DNA of 64,000 nucleotides from Paenibacillus xylanexedens. GTDB lineage: Bacteria; Bacillota; Bacilli; Paenibacillales; Paenibacillaceae. Under the pieces are notes generated by a model that was not told the origin of the DNA, ran no database searches, and saw only the letters and a list, made by a program, of their open reading frames with translations. This document shows, piece after piece, positions 60,532 to 64,000 of this stretch. Position numbers and translations under genes: made by a program. The stretch is from the NCBI RefSeq assembly GCF_007680605.1, contig NZ_VEIO01000001.1, forward strand, positions 1,550,001-1,614,000, written 5' to 3'. Numbering within the stretch: the stretch's first letter is position 1; each line of letters opens with the position of its first letter.

Positions 60532-60720
60532 ATGACAACAACGTCTAGAACTTGTAACGATTGCGGAGGTACATCCTTTGTGGAGGCAACCGACTTTATT
60601 AATTTGCGGCCTTTGGATAAAAAAATGTCACTTGGTTCTGAACGTGTATATACGATCTGTCTGAACTGTGGTGAAGTTGTTTCCATTAAGGTGAAGAATC
60701 CGGAGAAGTTAATGAAATAA
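60532..60720 (+). CDS. Small zinc-ribbon protein
   Basis: 62 residues with two Cys pairs, Cys8/Cys11 (CNDC) and Cys43/Cys46 (CLNC), the pattern of a rubredoxin-like or zinc-ribbon fold. AAGGGG SD. No named family recognised. Followed by its own terminator. Confidence 0.75.
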   Translation: MTTTSRTCNDCGGTSFVEATDFINLRPLDKKMSLGSERVYTICLNCGEVVSIKVKNPEKLMK

Positions 60721-60803
60721 AGTAGTTCTCGGGAGTGATTACAAAAGGAATTCCAGCACCGTTAGCACGTCACGTCTTAACCGTTGTATCATTTTTCATC
60801 ACA

Positions 60804-60832
60804 GGCAACCGATATATCGGTTGTCTTTTTTT
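60804..60832 (+). terminator. Terminator after the zinc-ribbon gene
   Basis: GGCAACCGAT / ATCGGTTGTC hairpin (60804-60825) and a run of T. The rest of 60721-60972 holds nothing recognised. Confidence 0.8.
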
Positions 60833-60972
60833 ATTTTGCATGCCAGCACAGAATACCTTCATACAACAAACGGGAAACGACTCCCTCCTTGTATTTCAAA
60901 TGTTACATTTAGTAGAATGATGAAGCACATACACTTGGGTTTAAGAGGTAACGCTAGAATAGGGGTGCAGTA

Positions 60973-61674
60973 ATGAATCGCATTTTGCTTGTTGAAGATG
61001 ATGAAAATTTTGTATTTGGAATAGAATATACGTTAACCAATGAAGGGTATGAGGTCACTCATGCGGGAACCTTGAAGGAAGCTCGCAATGCTCTTGCACA
61101 GAACGAGATCGAACTTATTTTGCTGGACATTAATTTGCCTGACGGAACGGGATATGAATTATGCAAGGAGATTCGTGCGGAATCACAGGTACCGATCATT
61201 TTTCTCACCGCGCTGGATGAAGAGATGAATGTGGTCGCGGGACTTGATCTGGGTGCGGATGATTATATGACCAAGCCGATTCGTACCAAGGAGCTGCTTT
61301 CCAGAATCAAGGCTGTTTTACGGCGTCATTCCCGCCCTGAACAGCATTCGAACATTTGGAAATCCGAAGAGTTTGAAGTGCGCGTGCTGGAAGGTGTTGT
61401 TTTCAAAAATAAAAAGGAAGTTTCGCTGACAACGCTGGAGTTCAGGCTACTTCTCATGTTAATGTCCCATCCCAAACAAATATGCAGCAGGACATCGATC
61501 CTGGAGAAGTTATGGGATGTCTCAGGTGAATTCATTGATGATAATACGCTGTCCGTACATATACGCAGATTAAGGGAAAAGGTGGAGGAAACGCCAGCCG
61601 TTCCTCAGTATATTGTTACGATTCGTGGGGTTGGGTACAAATGGAACGCCGAAACGACAGGAGCATACCGCTGA
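60973..61674 (+). CDS. OmpR-family response regulator
   Basis: 233 residues. Receiver with Asp9/Asp10, phospho-Asp52, Thr79 and Lys101, then a winged-helix DNA-binding domain (about 135-228, SVHIRRLREKVE and TIRGVGYKW). Its stop overlaps the kinase start by one base (TGATG). Target is likely the ABC transporter promoter at 62975. Confidence 0.92.
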   Translation: MNRILLVEDDENFVFGIEYTLTNEGYEVTHAGTLKEARNALAQNEIELILLDINLPDGTGYELCKEIRAESQVPIIFLTALDEEMNVVAGLDLGADDYMTKPIRTKELLSRIKAVLRRHSRPEQHSNIWKSEEFEVRVLEGVVFKNKKEVSLTTLEFRLLLMLMSHPKQICSRTSILEKLWDVSGEFIDDNTLSVHIRRLREKVEETPAVPQYIVTIRGVGYKWNAETTGAYR

Positions 61675-62918
61675 TGAACGAAGTCATCCGTAATCCGGAG
61701 TGGAAATCTGTTTTCATCAAATTCATCCTTGTTCAATTAGGTTTGACTGCAATCATTTACGTTGCGATGAATCTGCAGATCCAAAGCATCAACGAAACGG
61801 TTGTGAACCAGCATGCGGCCTTTGTCGGACAAGTGTTAAGTAAACAGCCACAGCTCGAAGATCAGCTCATTCAACATATTACTCAAGTTTCAGACCAACA
61901 GGATATTACGTTAGGGAAACAAATCTTGTCTCAATACGGGTATACAGAGCATATGAGCATTCAGGATCAGCCTGTCCTGTCGGGAACAGCATTACCCGGG
62001 AATACGGCGTTGATCTTTTTTTTGTGCGGTATTCCGGTTTTGATGCTTATATTTTGGGAGTACCGCAAGCTGTTTTCCAGAATTCGCCGTGTTACACATG
62101 CAGCGGAGCAGGTGGTGGAGGGTCAATTCAATACCTCACTGCCTGAGAGTAAAGAAGGAGATTTTAGTGCGCTTGGCCATAGCTTTAACATGATGGCAGG
62201 CAGACTAAGTCATAGTGTAGGTCAGCTGAAGCATGAGAAAACATTTTTAAGCCATCTGCTTACGGATATATCACATCAACTCAAAACACCGCTCGCATCC
62301 CTGCTTGTGTTTAATGAAAATATGCGGGATGACCCACATATGAAAGAAGAAATCCGAACCACTTTTCTGGAACGAAGCAGACAGCAGATTGAACGCATGG
62401 AATGGCTGATTATCAGCCTGTTGAAGCTGGCGAGAGTGGAAGCTGGAGCTATCGTTTTTCAACTGCAAAGCATTAGACCCAAAGACATTATTGAATCCAC
62501 TGTACAGACCTTGCAACCTTTGGCGGAGCAGAAGAAACAGACGATTATCGTTCAAGGCGGCGAGGGCATGCTGCTGCATGCAGATGAGGAATGGTTAACC
62601 GAGGCGGTTATTAATCTGACGAAAAATGCACTGGAGCACTCTCCCGTATCAGGCAATGTGTACATTACGATGGAGGACGAGGGCTTGTTTCACTCGATTA
62701 TCATCCGGGATGAAGGGGAAGGGATCAGGCCGGAACAGATTCCCCATGTATTCACGCGATTTTACCTGGGGAGGAGTAATGCTAAACCCCACAGTACCGG
62801 GGTGGGTCTGTCTCTGACAAAGTCCATTATTGAAGGTTTGGGTGGAACGATCTCGGTATCAAGCGAACCTGGAGAGGGAGCCGAATTCCGAATTACTTTC
62901 ATGAAAACAGTGTATTGA
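61674..62918 (+). CDS. Sensor histidine kinase
   Basis: 414 residues: helix 1 (about 14-33), external loop of ~75 residues, helix 2 (about 110-128), HAMP, HisKA with phospho-His201 (DISHQLKTPLASL), and HATPase with NLTKNALEHS, DEGEGI and GVGLSLTKS. ATG 61674 follows GGAG at 9 nt. Signal unknown; the loop is larger than in Bce-type kinases that sense through the transporter. Confidence 0.9.
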   Translation: MNEVIRNPEWKSVFIKFILVQLGLTAIIYVAMNLQIQSINETVVNQHAAFVGQVLSKQPQLEDQLIQHITQVSDQQDITLGKQILSQYGYTEHMSIQDQPVLSGTALPGNTALIFFLCGIPVLMLIFWEYRKLFSRIRRVTHAAEQVVEGQFNTSLPESKEGDFSALGHSFNMMAGRLSHSVGQLKHEKTFLSHLLTDISHQLKTPLASLLVFNENMRDDPHMKEEIRTTFLERSRQQIERMEWLIISLLKLARVEAGAIVFQLQSIRPKDIIESTVQTLQPLAEQKKQTIIVQGGEGMLLHADEEWLTEAVINLTKNALEHSPVSGNVYITMEDEGLFHSIIIRDEGEGIRPEQIPHVFTRFYLGRSNAKPHSTGVGLSLTKSIIEGLGGTISVSSEPGEGAEFRITFMKTVY

Positions 62919-62947
62919 GAGGAAGCTTACAATAACGTAAGCTTCCT
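62919..62947 (+). terminator. Hairpin after the kinase gene
   Basis: GAGGAAGCTTAC (62919-62930) pairs with GTAAGCTTCCTC (62936-62947); only a short T-rich stretch follows, so it may be weak or serve as an operator. Confidence 0.55.
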
Positions 62948-62980
62948 CTTCACTTTAACGTAAGCTTCCGAGCCTATAAT
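62933..62980 (+). promoter_or_regulatory. Transporter promoter with a direct repeat
   Basis: TAACGTAAGCTTCC occurs twice (62933-62946 and 62956-62969), 23 bp apart, just upstream of TATAAT (62975-62980). There is no good -35 element, as expected of a promoter needing an activator such as the adjacent OmpR-type regulator. Confidence 0.55.
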
Positions 62981-63031
62981 AACCTATATGAATACAACAA
63001 TTGTTCACAGCTCATGAAGGAGGCACATGCT

Positions 63032-63724
63032 TTGGAAATTTTAAAAACACATGATTTATGTAAAACATACGGAAGTAACGACGCGAAGGTCGACGCACTG
63101 AAAGATATTAACTTAACGGTTCAACAAGGTGAATTTGTCGCTATCGTTGGTGCCAGCGGTTCGGGGAAAAGTTCGTTATTGCATCTGCTTGGAGGCGTGG
63201 ATCGCCCAACCAGTGGACAAGTCCATATTGATGGGACAGATTTATACGCTATGAACGAAGCGAATTTAGCAATCTTCAGAAGACGAAAGATCGGATTCAT
63301 TTTCCAGGCCTATAACCTGATTCCGGTCCTAAGCGCAGAGGAAAATATTAAACTGCCTATGCTGCTCGACCATCGTCAAGCCGATGAAGACTATGCAGAC
63401 GAACTAATGAACGTACTCGGGCTAAAAGACAGAAAACATCATCTCCCTAACCAGCTGTCGGGTGGACAGCAGCAGCGCACAGCCATTGGACGAGCGTTGA
63501 TTAACAAACCTTCGATCATTCTGGCTGACGAACCGACGGGGAATCTGGATAGCAAAAACAGCAAGGAAATTGTAGATTTGCTCACTTATTCGGTTCGAAA
63601 ATACAACCAAACCTTGATTATGATTACACATGATTCCGATGTAGCCCGGAGAGCAGATCGCATTGTGAACATTAAAGACGGGGTTCTTTTTGACCAGCAA
63701 TCTGGGGGCGAGCACCATGCGTAA
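63032..63724 (+). CDS. ABC transporter ATP-binding protein
   Basis: 230 residues, LolD/BceA/MacB-type ATPase: Walker [10 protein letters not shown] (40-48), Q-loop FIFQAYNL, signature [15 protein letters not shown], Walker [14 protein letters not shown] and H-loop MITHD. TTG 63032 has GGAGG 8 nt away; the ATG at 63014 overlaps the SD. Last 8 bp overlap the permease gene. With the two-component pair it forms a detoxification or envelope-stress module. Confidence 0.9.
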   Translation: MEILKTHDLCKTYGSNDAKVDALKDINLTVQQGEFVAIVGASGSGKSSLLHLLGGVDRPTSGQVHIDGTDLYAMNEANLAIFRRRKIGFIFQAYNLIPVLSAEENIKLPMLLDHRQADEDYADELMNVLGLKDRKHHLPNQLSGGQQQRTAIGRALINKPSIILADEPTGNLDSKNSKEIVDLLTYSVRKYNQTLIMITHDSDVARRADRIVNIKDGVLFDQQSGGEHHA

Positions 63725-64000
63725 ATACACAGGGCTCACAGAGAAATATTTGCTTGGTCAGAAAAAAAGATCCATTCTCACCATTGTTGGTATCATTCTA
63801 TCGGTAACGCTTCTTACGGCTGTCGGCACACTTGCGATGAGTTATCAGGACAAACTGGTACGTCAGACCATTCAAGATTACGGGGATTATGAGGTGTCCT
63901 TCAATGGGATTCCAGGCAAAGACGTACCCCGTATCGTGAATCAGGCTGCCATAGGCAGTGCAGGAGTCATTCATCGTATTGGTTATGCGACCATAAGTCC
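63717..64000 (+). CDS. FtsX-type ABC permease (3' partial)
   Basis: First 94 residues only. Starts [19 protein letters not shown], followed by a first membrane helix (LTIVGIILSVTLLTAVGTLA) and the start of an extracytoplasmic domain (DYEVSFNGIPGKDV). ATG 63717 overlaps the ATPase gene. Continues beyond the window. Confidence 0.85.
   Translation, partial: MRKYTGLTEKYLLGQKKRSILTIVGIILSVTLLTAVGTLAMSYQDKLVRQTIQDYGDYEVSFNGIPGKDVPRIVNQAAIGSAGVIHRIGYATIS

Overview
The window looks like chromosomal DNA of a Paenibacillus-type, low-to-mid GC, spore-forming Bacillota. I base this on strong GGAGG ribosome binding sites with frequent TTG and GTG starts, dense rho-independent terminators, S-layer-homology and GerMN (spore) domains, a PyrR-type attenuator, a LicT-type antitermination locus, a cydABDC operon and a rich set of plant-polysaccharide enzymes. 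No rRNA, tRNA, CRISPR array, prophage or insertion sequence was seen. Both ends cut a gene: a GH2 glycosidase at the left, an FtsX-type permease at the right.

Layout. 1-7350: sugar operon (GH2 beta-mannosidase-like, GH78 alpha-rhamnosidase, L-fucose isomerase). 7583-9806: a promoter, a possibly folded leader and a CheY / CheC / PAS-GGDEF signalling operon. 9927-15056: DUF3237 protein, a 29-residue membrane peptide, a self-regulated TetR gene with a DUF4260 protein, a TauE-type exporter, and a surface-anchored GH3 hexosaminidase. 15305-17350: GerMN lipoprotein and cell-wall amidase. 17555-20409: cytosine permease and deaminase (codBA) behind a PyrR-type attenuator. 20595-23500: secreted CE4/CBM enzyme with a cre site, then an ECF sigma / membrane anti-sigma pair. 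23645-27141: thiol/electrophile-stress-like group (LysR, Old Yellow Enzyme, HxlR, DsbA-like).

28514-34742: cydABDC (bd oxidase and its ABC exporter) preceded by a folded repeat element. 34949-36756: CPBP protease and an unknown membrane protein. 37112-38814: a promoter carrying a perfect Fur box plus two MarR-like operators drives marR and two nitroreductases. 38909-42770: nfu and sufCDB for iron-sulfur cluster assembly, without sufS or sufU. 42933-45006: MerR regulator with a perfect 22-bp operator, an MmpS-like lipoprotein and a GAP/Sap-type membrane protein. 45138-45722: an odd Sm-like/Ser-Arg/Gly-rich protein, followed by a 50-bp-period repeat cluster. 46271-49000: GH51 arabinofuranosidase and divergent ArsR regulator. 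49086-53942: LicT-type antiterminator, beta-glucoside PTS and phospho-beta-glucosidase with two RAT/terminator switches and a second copy of the folded repeat. 54079-57583: rifampin ADP-ribosyltransferase (arr), LysR, acetoacetate decarboxylase and a PanE-like reductase. 57753-60720: TetR/MFS efflux pair, a methyltransferase and a zinc-ribbon protein. 60973-end: two-component system with an ABC/FtsX transporter.

Most distinctive points: (1) two copies of a terminally inverted, strongly folded repeat element, each directly upstream of a start codon and in the sense orientation (cydA and the GH1 gene); (2) PyrR-type attenuation of cytosine salvage; (3) a MerR-controlled MmpS-like + GAP/Sap module, protein types known together from mycobacterial lipid export; (4) a nitroreductase operon whose promoter carries Fur and MarR-like sites.
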